DNA from: Rhizobium sp. NZLR1
Lineage (GTDB): Bacteria > Pseudomonadota > Alphaproteobacteria > Rhizobiales > Rhizobiaceae
NCBI RefSeq assembly: GCF_017357385.1
Contig: NZ_CP071632.1
Coordinates: forward strand, 4,400,001 to 4,464,000
Length of the DNA: 64,000 bases
Reading direction: 5' to 3'
A program made the translations under genes and the position numbers. Shown piece by piece: positions 10,116-19,000 of this stretch; the stretch's first letter is position 1, and each line of letters opens with the position of its first letter. The notes beneath the pieces were generated by a model, which ran no database searches, was not told the origin of the DNA, and saw only the letters and a program-made list of their open reading frames with translations.

Positions 10116-11528
10116 TTACGCGACGGTCTTCAGTTGCAGGCCCGCAAGACCGAGCGCCTCCATCGCCGCATCCAGCGATGCCGTCTGGCGTTCGGCATAA
10201 AGCGCCAGCTCGTCCTGGACGGTCCCGCCAAGTGCTGCCTCGAAGGCGTCGCGGTTCGAGCGGGTCGCATAATTCTGCTGCTGGTCGGCGCCGAGGTTCG
10301 ACTGAAAGATGCCGGCTGCGCTGACCGGCAGGAAGTCTTCATAGACGATCGGGGCGAAGGCGAGGTAACCGTTGGTGATCAACGCTTCCGGATCGTCGGG
10401 CAGCGTGCCGCGGACGGCGGCGGCAATGCCAGCAGGTGTGGCGGAATAACGGAAGAAGGCCAGACCCTGCCTGCGCAGCTCTTCCCAGCTGTCCGGCAGC
10501 GCCTTGAAACGCTCGGCAAGTTCGCTGTCGTAGGCGCCGGCCTTGGCGCCGCCGGCGACGACCTGGACCTCGCCGCGAACCGAGGCGAGCAGCCGGTCGT
10601 AGAGCGCTCGGCCCTTGGCCGTCAGCGCCACACCGCGCTGTTCGATCTCGCCGAAGCGGGCAGTATGCGTACCCCGGATCGCACCGTCGTCATCGGAAAA
10701 GCCGATCCTTTCCTCCAGCGCCTTGAAACTCGTCTGCCGCAAGAGGATATCGCAATGACGGCGCGGTGGTCCTTCGATGACGGCCTTCGGCGTGATGCCG
10801 CGTTCCGGCATGCGGGCCTGGACTGCGTCGATATCCAGCGTGCGCGGCGTCAGGTGGTTGATATGCGGCCCCTTGAAGCTGACGACGTCGGCGATCAACC
10901 GGTGCGCATCGTGCAGGCGCTTGTAAGTCTTGGCGCTGATTGTCGCCTCACCGTGCCAGCGGAAGGTTTCGAGCGCCTCGGCGACGAATTCCACTGCTTC
11001 CGGCCCGGTCAGGCCGCCGTCCCGCTCATGACGCTCGATCAGCGCGATGGCGCGCGGCGTATAGATGCGCCGTGCCGCCAGAATGGCCGCCGCTTCGCCG
11101 CGCAGCCCCTCGTCTTCGATCAGCTCCAGCCGTAACAGCGAGGTAAAGACGCGGAATGGATTAACGTTGAGCGCAGCCTCGTCGACCGGCCGGAAGCTGG
11201 TGGAATGAACAGGCACGCCGGCAACCGAAAGATCGTAATAGCCGACGGCCTGCATTCCCATGACCGCAAACAGCCGTCGAATGGTGAAAAGTTCTTCTGC
11301 CGTGCCGAGCCGGATGGCGCCGTGGCGCTCGACATCGATGCGCTCCAGTTCGCCGGCGCGGGCCAGTCGCTCCCGCAGTTCGGGGTCGTTTTCGAGGCAG
11401 CCGGCATTCACATCCGCCACCAGTTCGATCAGCGTGCCGTATTGCGGCACCTCTGCCCGGTACATCTGCGACATCGCCTCGGTAAAGAGCGAACGGATAC
11501 GGTCTGTGGAAACGAAGGCTTTCGGCAT
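10116..11528 (-). CDS. hglS: 2-oxoadipate dioxygenase/decarboxylase (DUF1338, HglS/YdcJ-like)
   Basis: A 470-residue VOC-fold protein of the DUF1338 family. P. putida HglS turns 2-oxoadipate into D-2-hydroxyglutarate in D-lysine breakdown using Fe(II). His69 and Arg73 (HGAIR), His225 (HINH) and Glu294 (FGEIE) fall where, from memory, the metal ligands and substrate arginine of HglS lie. The frame is open to 11618, but the ATG at 11528 starting MPKAF fits the family. With amaA and amaB it would carry pipecolate through aminoadipate to D-2-hydroxyglutarate, with an aminotransferase encoded elsewhere. It is the first gene of the operon and divergent from a LysR regulator. Confidence 0.85.
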   Translation of the reverse strand: MPKAFVSTDRIRSLFTEAMSQMYRAEVPQYGTLIELVADVNAGCLENDPELRERLARAGELERIDVERHGAIRLGTAEELFTIRRLFAVMGMQAVGYYDLSVAGVPVHSTSFRPVDEAALNVNPFRVFTSLLRLELIEDEGLRGEAAAILAARRIYTPRAIALIERHERDGGLTGPEAVEFVAEALETFRWHGEATISAKTYKRLHDAHRLIADVVSFKGPHINHLTPRTLDIDAVQARMPERGITPKAVIEGPPRRHCDILLRQTSFKALEERIGFSDDDGAIRGTHTARFGEIEQRGVALTAKGRALYDRLLASVRGEVQVVAGGAKAGAYDSELAERFKALPDSWEELRRQGLAFFRYSATPAGIAAAVRGTLPDDPEALITNGYLAFAPIVYEDFLPVSAAGIFQSNLGADQQQNYATRSNRDAFEAALGGTVQDELALYAERQTASLDAAMEALGLAGLQLKTVA

Positions 11529-11542
11529 CGGGGACTCAGGCT

Positions 11543-11632
11543 CATTCCGCTTTTGCAGGATGAACCTCTTTACAAGCGTAACAAACCCAGAAATATCGAC
11601 ATTTTGGAAATAGCTCATTCTGAAGCGGAATG
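11543..11632. promoter_or_regulatory. Inverted repeat across the hglS-lysR divergent region
   Basis: CATTCCGCTT (11543-11552) and AAGCGGAATG (11623-11632) are perfect inverted copies at the two edges of the 101-bp divergent gap. A related CTCATTC lies at 11614-11620. This is a plausible binding-site layout for the LysR protein encoded next door. The right half-site overlaps the lysR start codon. Confidence 0.45.
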
Positions 11633-12538
11633 ATCATGTTTGCTTCAAGACGATTTTTGCCATCGATTTCGCATCTCGCCGCCTTTGAGGCGGTCGCCCG
11701 CACCGGCAGCGTGACGGCAGCCGCGCGCGAACTCGATCTGACCCAGAGCGCCGTCAGCCGTCAGGTGAGCGCGCTGGAGCAGCAGCTTGGCGTCGAACTC
11801 TTCCGGCGCGAACGCCAGACCATGCGGCTGACGCTTGCCGGTGACAGTTATGCCCGTGAAATCCGCGAGGCGCTGCGGCGCATATCCAGCGCCTCGCTGA
11901 ACCTGCGCGCAAATCCGTATGGCGGCACGCTCAATCTTGCCATCCTGCCGACCTTCGGCACGCGCTGGCTGGCGCCGCGCCTGGGGCGTTTCCTCGCCGC
12001 CAATCCCGGCGTCACCATCAATCTGGTGACCCGGCTTTCGCCCTTCGATTTCCGCCTCGATTCGATCGACGCCGCCATCCATTTCGGCCACCCGCACTGG
12101 CCGGGCGCCGAACTGGCTTTTCTGATGTCGGAGCGCACGGTGCCGGCCTGCAGCCCTGAGTTTCTGAAGCGCTACGCAATCTCCGGACCACAGGATCTGC
12201 TTTCGGTTCCGCTGCTGCACCTGACGACGCGGCCCGATGCCTGGGAGCAATGGTTCGCCGGCAACGGCGTTTCCTTCGAAAGCGTGCACGGCATGCTCTT
12301 CGACCAGTTCGCCACCGCCGCCCAAGCGGCGATCGCCGGCCTCGGCATCGCCCTCCTGCCGACATTTCTGATGCAAGAGGAGATCAGCCGCGGCGATCTC
12401 GTCGCCGCTGTCGACCGTGAAATGGAAAGCCGCGAACGCTATTATCTCGCCTTTCCGCCCGAGCGGGCCGACTATGCGCCGCTTGCCGCTTTTCGCGATT
12501 GGATCGTCTCGGAAGCGGCCGCCGATCCGGCCGCGTGA
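11630..12538 (+). CDS. LysR family transcriptional regulator (GcvA-like)
   Basis: A 302-residue LysR-type regulator. The N-terminal winged helix reads LAAFEAVARTGSVTAAARELDLTQSAVSRQ with the usual helix-turn-helix around residues 20-45. The rest is a type 2 periplasmic-binding fold for a small effector; GTRWLAPRL and AIHFG are typical of the GcvA-like branch. A second ATG at 11636 has the better spaced GCGGA ribosome site and could be the true start. It is divergent from hglS-amaA-amaB and most likely controls them in response to a lysine catabolite. That effector is inferred from position only. Confidence 0.85.
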   Translation: MIMFASRRFLPSISHLAAFEAVARTGSVTAAARELDLTQSAVSRQVSALEQQLGVELFRRERQTMRLTLAGDSYAREIREALRRISSASLNLRANPYGGTLNLAILPTFGTRWLAPRLGRFLAANPGVTINLVTRLSPFDFRLDSIDAAIHFGHPHWPGAELAFLMSERTVPACSPEFLKRYAISGPQDLLSVPLLHLTTRPDAWEQWFAGNGVSFESVHGMLFDQFATAAQAAIAGLGIALLPTFLMQEEISRGDLVAAVDREMESRERYYLAFPPERADYAPLAAFRDWIVSEAAADPAA

Positions 12539-12607
12539 CGAACGGCTTGCATCGGCATGGCGCTTTCGACCATTATGCCACCAACCAACCCTTTGCAGGA
12601 AATCCCC

Positions 12608-12844
12608 ATGAAGCCGATCTTCGTCCAGCTCCAATGCGCCCCCGGCAAGACCTATGAGGTCGCCGATGCCATCTACCAGACCGAACTGGTCTCGGAGCTC
12701 TATTCCACCAGCGGCGACTACGACCTGCTGCTGAAGGTCTACATCGAAGAAGGCCAGGATATCGGCAAGTTCATCAACGACAACATCGCCAATATTCCCG
12801 GCATCGTCCGCTCGCTGACGACCTTGACTTTCAAGGCCTTCTGA
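12608..12844 (+). CDS. Stand-alone Lrp/AsnC ligand-binding (RAM) domain protein
   Basis: A 78-residue protein made only of the effector-binding and oligomerising domain of Lrp/AsnC regulators, with no DNA-binding part. Typical features are IFVQLQCAPGK at the start, the GDYDLLLKVYIE strand in the middle, and the IPGIVRSLTTLTFKAF end. An AGGA ribosome site lies 9 bases upstream. It follows the LysR gene by 69 bp. Such small proteins may bind amino acids or form mixed oligomers with full Lrp proteins; its placement next to amino-acid catabolism fits but does not prove this. Confidence 0.85.
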   Translation: MKPIFVQLQCAPGKTYEVADAIYQTELVSELYSTSGDYDLLLKVYIEEGQDIGKFINDNIANIPGIVRSLTTLTFKAF

Positions 12845-12900
12845 AGCAATTCCAACAAAAGTGTGCTGCGGTTTTACGTCCGGAATTGCGTAAAAACAAA
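12845..12900. repeat. Rhizobial intergenic palindromic element, type A copy 2
   Basis: Begins at the base after the stop codon of the RAM-domain gene. It shares most of its 56 bases with the copy at 2985-3041, including the AGCAATT start, the GCGGTTTT core and the GGAATTGC end. Confidence 0.7.
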
Positions 12901-13054
12901 GATGCTCTGAATCAATCAGACGCGGTTAACCTTTTTCGCGAAGAATCGCCTTTCGGGACGCCGCTTAAACCGCGGCTTAACGCCGGAGAGATCTGGTCGT
13001 TGCTATAAGAGTCCCGCCTCAACTCGGGGCAACGTGCGCAGCTATAGGTGGAAA

Positions 13055-14233
13055 ATGGCGATCGTCGAGGCAGATAGGGTGCGCGAGAAGGCGCAGCCGG
13101 AAACGGCGCCGCTGATCGTCCATGTCGTGCGCCAGTTCCTGCCCAACCGCGGCGGCCTGGAAGACGTGGTCGCCAATCTCGCCCGCCAGACTGTCCGGCG
13201 CGGTTATCGCGTCCGCGTGGTCACGCTCGATTCATTGTTCACCGCGCCTGAGGACAAACTGCAGCCGCGCGAAAACATCGACGGCATCGAGGTGGTGCGC
13301 ATTCCCTGGTCCGGCAGCAGCCGTTATCCGCTGGCGCCTAAGGTTTTCCGTCATCTCGCCGATGCCGATCTCGTGCATGTCCATGCCATCGACTTTTTCT
13401 TCGACGCGCTCGCCTGGGGCCGGCTGCTGCATCGTAAGCCGATGATCGTCACCACCCATGGCGGCTTCTTCCACACGCGAAAATACGCGGCGATCAAGAA
13501 GATCTGGTTCCGGACGTTGACCCGCGCCTCGGCACTGGCCTATCGCAGGGTCGTCTGCTGCAGCGCGTCCGACCTCAAGCAGTTTTCGGAAATCGTGCCC
13601 GACAGCCTGCTGATCGAAAACGGCGCCGATATCGGCAAGTTCGCCGACACCGCTTCGCGCCGGGCAAAGCGCCGCATCGTCACCATCGGCCGGTTCTCGG
13701 TGAACAAGCGGCTGGACCATCTCCTCGATGCGATGGTCATGCTGACGACCCGTGATGCGGAATGGCATCTCGATATCGTCGGCGCCGAATCCGACCTGAA
13801 CCGGGCGGATGTCGAAGCCGCGATCGAAAGCCGTAACCTTTCCGGCCTGGCCACCCTGCACGTCTCACCCGACAACGGCGCCATCCGACGGATCATCACG
13901 GATGCCTCGCTCTTTGCCTCCGCCTCTGAATATGAAGGTTTCGGTCTGGTGGCGCTGGAGGCGATGAGCGCCGGCCTGCTGCCGGTGCTGAACGCCAACG
14001 ATGCCTTCGCGACACTTGCCGGCCGGCATCCTGCTATCATGCTTGCCGATTTCACCGATCCTGGGGCCGCCGCCACCGCAATCGAAGCGGCCTATGAAGG
14101 TCTTTCGCGCCAACCTGAGACCATTCGCGCTGGGCTTCTCGACGCTACGCGCCGCTATTCCTGGGATATCGTCGCCGGACGCTATATCGATCTCTACAGA
14201 TCGTTGGATATCGTCGCCGTCGAAAACATCTGA
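13055..14233 (+). CDS. Glycosyltransferase family 4
   Basis: A 392-residue GT4 (GT-B fold) enzyme that would transfer a sugar from a nucleotide donor to a lipid-linked or sugar acceptor in the cytoplasm. The N-terminal acceptor domain begins VRQFLPNRGGLEDVV, with the GG loop of GT4 enzymes. The C-terminal donor domain contains TIGRFSVNKRLDHLL and the catalytic SASEYEGFGLVALEAM (E-x7-E). A GTG at 13034 opens the frame, but the ATG at 13055 has an AGGTGG ribosome site 3-4 bases upstream. It is convergent with the flippase-hydrolase gene, 21 bp away, and is probably part of the same polysaccharide pathway. Donor and acceptor are unknown. Confidence 0.85.
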   Translation: MAIVEADRVREKAQPETAPLIVHVVRQFLPNRGGLEDVVANLARQTVRRGYRVRVVTLDSLFTAPEDKLQPRENIDGIEVVRIPWSGSSRYPLAPKVFRHLADADLVHVHAIDFFFDALAWGRLLHRKPMIVTTHGGFFHTRKYAAIKKIWFRTLTRASALAYRRVVCCSASDLKQFSEIVPDSLLIENGADIGKFADTASRRAKRRIVTIGRFSVNKRLDHLLDAMVMLTTRDAEWHLDIVGAESDLNRADVEAAIESRNLSGLATLHVSPDNGAIRRIITDASLFASASEYEGFGLVALEAMSAGLLPVLNANDAFATLAGRHPAIMLADFTDPGAAATAIEAAYEGLSRQPETIRAGLLDATRRYSWDIVAGRYIDLYRSLDIVAVENI

Positions 14234-14254
14234 TTCTGCTTGCTGAAATTCCCG

Positions 14255-17200
14255 TCACGCTCTTGCGAGACGAATGATCTCGTCCAGCACGAATTTGCGC
14301 GACTGCGGCGGCGTCAGGTTGTGGTCGGCATCCGGCAGCATCAGCAGCCGGACGTTCGGATAGCGGGAAAGCCTTGCGCCGCGCGGCCCGAAATGGAAAT
14401 AGACATGATCGAGCCCAACATCGCCTTCGCTGTAAATCAGCGTCAGCGGCACCTTGCGTTTGCCGAACAGCGCGAAGGAATGCCTGACCTCGCGGGCGAT
14501 ATGGCGTCGGTCGGGAAGCAGCTCGAGCAGCGGCGCGATCCACGGCGACAACCGGCGGCCGGCGGCGATGACGACATTCTGCAGCGCCGAAACCACATCC
14601 ACCTGGCCGCGCAGCAGCCGCTTCAGCGTATCGAGCCGCGCCAGGCGCTGGCCGTAGTCATCCAGGCTGCGGGGAACGGAGACGACATGCTCTTTGCGCA
14701 CCGGGATCTTCGGATCCCAGTAGTAGACGAAGGGATTGATCGACACGACGGCCTTCAAACGCTCATCGGCGACCCCTGCGCGGAAGGCGAGATAACCGCC
14801 ACTGCATCGGCCGGCGACCATGACCGGACCGGTGACGATGCTTTCGAGCAGATCGAGCGAGGCGACCGCGTCCGCGGTCTGCGTATCGGAGTAAAGCACC
14901 TGTTCCGGTGCATCCGGCCGCGGCGGGCTGTCGCCGACATTAGCGGAATCGAAGCGCAGCGAAACGACGCCTTGCCGCGCGAGCTCGCGGGCCATATCAA
15001 CCGTCGTCCGTCCCCAGCCGGCATGCCGGTCATAGGCCGTCGACAGGAACAGCACGGCATTGCCCTTGATCTCGCCCAGCGGCCGGCTGACGACGCCGAC
15101 CAGGTGATCATGGCTTCCGAAACGCACCGGCATTTCCGTAAAGCCGTCACCTGCAAGCGGCGGGTTCTCGATCGCTGCCGATGAATGGGCTGCGGACGTC
15201 TCCGTCGTCCTTGCCTCCAGCCACGTCGTCAACAGCGCGATGACATCAATCGGCGTCTTGGCAAACAGCGGATTGGTGGCGAGCTCGTCATAGCCCTCGA
15301 AAGCCCTCTGCTCGACATCGGCGCCAAGCGCCCTCAGCGCATCGGCAAAGCCGGTATCCTCGGCCTTCGCAGGACGTTCGAGGATCAGATAGCGCGGGGC
15401 TGCAAGCCCCTGCGGTGAAGCGATGCTGAGCTTGCCGAGCTCGGCAGCGATCTCCTCGGGCATGACCAACCCGGCGATCTGCACCTTTGCCGTCTGGACG
15501 TGCTCCTTGCCGAGGCCGAGATCGGCATCGATAATCCTGGACCACATGTTGAGTTCACGCAGATAGGCCCGGCCGCTCAGCACCGGGGCCAGCATGACCA
15601 GGCTGTCGACACCGTCGATCGAGGAGCCGATGCGCTGGGAAAGTGTTGCCCCAAGGCCCTGGGCGATGAGGATGACGCGGTCGCAGCCGCTCAGCGACTT
15701 CAGCTTGACGGCGGCCGCACGGATCGAATTTTCCCAGGTCTCCAGCCTTGCCGGCAGCGCGCCGAAATCGAGCGCATCGCCGGTGCCGCGATAGTCGAAG
15801 CGCAGGCTCGGTACGCCGATATCGGAAAAATGCTCGGCCGCAACGCGGAAGAATTTGCGGCTGCACATCTCCTCGAAACCCCACGGGCTGACAAAGAGCA
15901 CGGCCGCCGAACGTTTCTTCACTAGAGGATTCTCGGGCATGAACAGCCCGACCGTGCCGTCGAACACGACAGGCAGGGCAGCGCTGCGTCCGGCACCCGC
16001 AGCCGGATCGAGCGAGAATTCGCCGGGCGCGACCTTGGCACGATCGGGATCGCCGGGAAGCCGCGGTGCAATGAAATTGATTGCGTGCCCCACAGGCCGG
16101 CGCAACAGCGACGGCATCTTGTCGAGAATGGAGCGCATGACGTCGACATCCTCGCCCGGCACGGCGCGCAGCACGCGGAGCGCCGCGAAATAGCAGACTG
16201 TACCGGCGACGATTGCAGCGACCAGTCCGACCGGGCCATGGAGGAATTCCAGCACGGAAATCGCCGCGCAAGCGCAGAGCACGGAGGCGAGTGTCACCTT
16301 CGTCAGGCTTGCGTAGAGACCCGAAAGCTGGGATCCGAATCCTGTCTGTCTGATCATCATCACCGACATCGCAACGAAAACGAGGATGCGCACGAGTGCG
16401 GCACCCTCGGCTGCAAGCCTAGGTACGATCAGTAAACAACCCGCTACCATGAGAAGGCCACCTATCACACTGATGTTCAGGCGGGAGCGGGCCCGGTCCA
16501 TCGACAACAGATAGAGGCTGAGGATCTGCATGAAGGTATAGGCGGGCGCGACGAGCGCCAGCAGCGCCACCACCGTGCCGCTGCGGCGGAACGCCTCGCC
16601 GAACACCACAAGCACCAGCTCGCTGGAGATCGCTGCCAGCCCGAGGCTCATCGGCAACACGATATAGGCCATGCTGCGGGTAACGGCTGCGAAGACCTCG
16701 ACCGGCAAGGTCGAATCGTCGCTGTTGTGACGCCGCTCGGAATAATAGGGCAGCAGGCTGCCGGTCATCTGGATCGGCAGTTGAAGGGCGATATTGGCGA
16801 TCGACAGTCCGACGGCGTAGTAGCCGACCATCTCCACCGACCAGAACTGCTGCAGGAAGAGCAGTTCGAGCCGATTGAGGAAGATGGAATCGATGATGAA
16901 CTGGATCGACAGGATAACGGAGGAGGAAGCGAGAGATTTCAGCGAAACCCCGCACCAGTCGCGCCGCGAAAGAAGGATCGGCAGCGTAGCGAAAAACAGC
17001 ACGAGCTGGCCGAGCGCATAACCGACGAGAACACCCTCGACGCCATAGAAAACGGCGCCGACGGCAACACCAGCGAGCTGCACAATCGAGACTGCGACCG
17101 TCAGCCGGAAGAAGGCGCCAAGCTTTTTTTCGCCAATCAGGTAAAATTTGACGAAGGATCCGATCGCCTGGACGAAGAACAGCACGCCGGTAACCAGGGC

Positions 17201-17566
17201 GACGGACGGCGCGGTATCGGCCCAGTGCATCTCCTCGGAGGTCAGGAAAAACAGAGCGTAGAGCGCCAGCAGCACGACGGTCGAGAACATCATGAAGCTG
17301 ACGAGGATGGCGGCAAAACCGCGCCGGCGGCGCGCGTCGTATCCTTCCGCAGAAAGTTGCGGTAGGGTCTTCAACAGCGTGATGCTGGAGCCGAGTTCGG
17401 CGATCGAGGCGCCCGTGACCACCAGCCAGAGCGAGAAGGCGACGATGCCGTTGGCTTCCGGTCCGAGCAGCCGCGCCGTTATGATCGATGAAATGAAGCC
17501 CGTCAGCAAGAGCAACATGCCTGCCGCCGCATTCATCATCGAATTTGCGATAATACCCTTCGACAT
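14255..17566 (-). CDS. Fusion of Wzx/MATE-like flippase and two alpha/beta-hydrolase domains
   Basis: A 1103-residue protein in one open frame. Residues 1-470 form a multi-pass membrane region like oligosaccharide flippases (MOP superfamily; LTGFISSIITARLLGPEANG at the start), with about 12-14 hydrophobic spans. A linker of about 60 residues leads to two hydrolase folds. The first (about 535-790) has DYRGTGD but AQGLGA where the nucleophile elbow should be, with Gly637 in place of Ser, so it is probably inactive. The second (about 810-1100) has GRCSGG with Cys921, Asp1049 in SEGD and His1082 in DADHN, a plausible Cys-Asp-His triad. It resembles hydrolases linked to exopolysaccharide and exosortase loci. 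It is the last gene of the locus, after a 192-bp gap holding a repeat. Confidence 0.8.
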   Translation of the reverse strand: MSKGIIANSMMNAAAGMLLLLTGFISSIITARLLGPEANGIVAFSLWLVVTGASIAELGSSITLLKTLPQLSAEGYDARRRRGFAAILVSFMMFSTVVLLALYALFFLTSEEMHWADTAPSVALVTGVLFFVQAIGSFVKFYLIGEKKLGAFFRLTVAVSIVQLAGVAVGAVFYGVEGVLVGYALGQLVLFFATLPILLSRRDWCGVSLKSLASSSVILSIQFIIDSIFLNRLELLFLQQFWSVEMVGYYAVGLSIANIALQLPIQMTGSLLPYYSERRHNSDDSTLPVEVFAAVTRSMAYIVLPMSLGLAAISSELVLVVFGEAFRRSGTVVALLALVAPAYTFMQILSLYLLSMDRARSRLNISVIGGLLMVAGCLLIVPRLAAEGAALVRILVFVAMSVMMIRQTGFGSQLSGLYASLTKVTLASVLCACAAISVLEFLHGPVGLVAAIVAGTVCYFAALRVLRAVPGEDVDVMRSILDKMPSLLRRPVGHAINFIAPRLPGDPDRAKVAPGEFSLDPAAGAGRSAALPVVFDGTVGLFMPENPLVKKRSAAVLFVSPWGFEEMCSRKFFRVAAEHFSDIGVPSLRFDYRGTGDALDFGALPARLETWENSIRAAAVKLKSLSGCDRVILIAQGLGATLSQRIGSSIDGVDSLVMLAPVLSGRAYLRELNMWSRIIDADLGLGKEHVQTAKVQIAGLVMPEEIAAELGKLSIASPQGLAAPRYLILERPAKAEDTGFADALRALGADVEQRAFEGYDELATNPLFAKTPIDVIALLTTWLEARTTETSAAHSSAAIENPPLAGDGFTEMPVRFGSHDHLVGVVSRPLGEIKGNAVLFLSTAYDRHAGWGRTTVDMARELARQGVVSLRFDSANVGDSPPRPDAPEQVLYSDTQTADAVASLDLLESIVTGPVMVAGRCSGGYLAFRAGVADERLKAVVSINPFVYYWDPKIPVRKEHVVSVPRSLDDYGQRLARLDTLKRLLRGQVDVVSALQNVVIAAGRRLSPWIAPLLELLPDRRHIAREVRHSFALFGKRKVPLTLIYSEGDVGLDHVYFHFGPRGARLSRYPNVRLLMLPDADHNLTPPQSRKFVLDEIIRLARA

Positions 17567-17589
17567 CTGTCCATCCGCCAGGATCGGCC

Positions 17590-17699
17590 TAAAACGCGTC
17601 GCGATCTTTCAGATTCGCGCCTCGCGCTTTGGGCCTTTGTTTTTACACATGCCGTTATCGCAAAACCGCTGCATACCTTTGCGCGACATGCTCTAAAGC
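17590..17699. repeat. Rhizobial intergenic mosaic palindrome, type B (minus orientation)
   Basis: Read on the minus strand it aligns closely with the copy at 61051-61160, including GCATGTCGCGCAAA, GCAGCGGTTTTGCGATAACG and the GCGACGCG end. It fills the gap between the GT4 gene and the downstream flippase-hydrolase gene and may affect read-through there. Confidence 0.75.
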
Positions 17700-17758
17700 C
17701 GGATACCCGCCACCTCTAATGCAAAAATGTTAAAATAAAGCGGAGTGGCGACCTCACC

Positions 17759-19000
17759 TTAGCTTGCCTGCATCGCCGATAGCTTCTGAAGCGCTTTCTC
17801 ATAGCTGTTCTCAGCGAGGTAGCGCAGCAGGAAGGCCCGCGCCTTTTCAGCCTTCTCTCTCGCAAGCTCGGGCGCGCGGAAGATATCCCCGAGGCGCGCG
17901 GCCGCGGCTTCCGGAGAAGGATCTGCCCAGACCGCGCCCTCGAGCCCGGCAAATTCCGGATGGGTATCGACGACCGGAATGAGGGGAGAGTCGACCAGCC
18001 ATGTATTGTCCGGATCGCAGAAATCCGCCGTGCCCGACCAGGCGGTTGAGATAACCGGCGTGCGCTGCATGATCGCCTCGGCAACCGTCAGCCCGAACCC
18101 CTCGGAACGATGCAGCGAAAGATAGGCGTCGGAAGAGCGGATGAGGCCGTTGATCTCGGCGTTCGACAGCCTGTCAGTGACGATTCTGATCCGGGCGTCA
18201 CCCGCGACCGAAGCGACCAGTGCGCGCAGGCCTTTGTCCTTGTTCACATCGCCGCTGGCCTTCATCAACAGGAAAGCGCTTGGGGCCTCGGCGGCGAATA
18301 TCCTGAAGGCTTCGATCACCGCCTGCGGATTTTTCCGGTTGATCGAGGAGCCGGCGCTGAAAATGAAGCTGACGAGAAAGGCGTCCTTCTCGATGCCGAA
18401 CTTCTCCCGCATGCCTTCCGTTGCCGGCGCCGCGGTGACGGGATGCGGAACGACGATAACGGGTGCCTTGGTGAGCGGCGCAATCGCCCGCCGGGTGAAT
18501 TCCGACGGCACGAAGACGGCATTCATATAGTGCATAGCGTTGCGCCACTCGGCCGGTACGACTTCGAGCTCCCAGGCGAAATACCCGATATTGAAGGCGC
18601 GGGTGAAATTCGCAACGCCCTTCTTCAGAATGGCGCGCGGCAGCATCGGCGGATTGAGATGCCAGATACGGCTTCCCGGCGCCTCGATCGAGAGAGGCGA
18701 CGGTGTCCATCCGGCGAAGGACTCTTCGTCGGGATGCGTGCTGACGTCGGAAAGCGAAATCGCCCTTCCCGCCTCCGACAGAGCGCCGGCGCAAAGCCTT
18801 GCCGATTCGCCGACGCCGACAGCCATCGAGAGATAGCCGACGATTTCCACCGGCTTGCGCGGATTGAAGGCAAGCCGCGATCGCGGGATCAGCCGCTGCA
18901 GCACATGGGCACGCAAAAAGCGGTATGTCGTTCTCAAATCGCGGTCTTTCTCAATGGATCGGCATCGTTTTTCGCGAGATTCAGCCCGAGAGGGCGACAC
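17759..19000 (-). CDS. Glycosyltransferase family 4
   Basis: A 413-residue GT4-like enzyme. The start region has IVGYLSMAVGVGESARL, the donor domain FSAGSSINRKNPQAVIEAF, and the catalytic loop HRSEGFGLTVAEAIM (E-x7-E). No ATG is available in frame near the start; a GTG at 19000 with a GGGAAG ribosome site was taken. It overlaps the end of the GH2 gene by 20 bp, so the two are probably translated from one message. It likely builds part of the glycan that the fused flippase exports. The sugar is not predictable. Confidence 0.82.
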   Translation of the reverse strand: MSPSRAESREKRCRSIEKDRDLRTTYRFLRAHVLQRLIPRSRLAFNPRKPVEIVGYLSMAVGVGESARLCAGALSEAGRAISLSDVSTHPDEESFAGWTPSPLSIEAPGSRIWHLNPPMLPRAILKKGVANFTRAFNIGYFAWELEVVPAEWRNAMHYMNAVFVPSEFTRRAIAPLTKAPVIVVPHPVTAAPATEGMREKFGIEKDAFLVSFIFSAGSSINRKNPQAVIEAFRIFAAEAPSAFLLMKASGDVNKDKGLRALVASVAGDARIRIVTDRLSNAEINGLIRSSDAYLSLHRSEGFGLTVAEAIMQRTPVISTAWSGTADFCDPDNTWLVDSPLIPVVDTHPEFAGLEGAVWADPSPEAAAARLGDIFRAPELAREKAEKARAFLLRYLAENSYEKALQKLSAMQAS

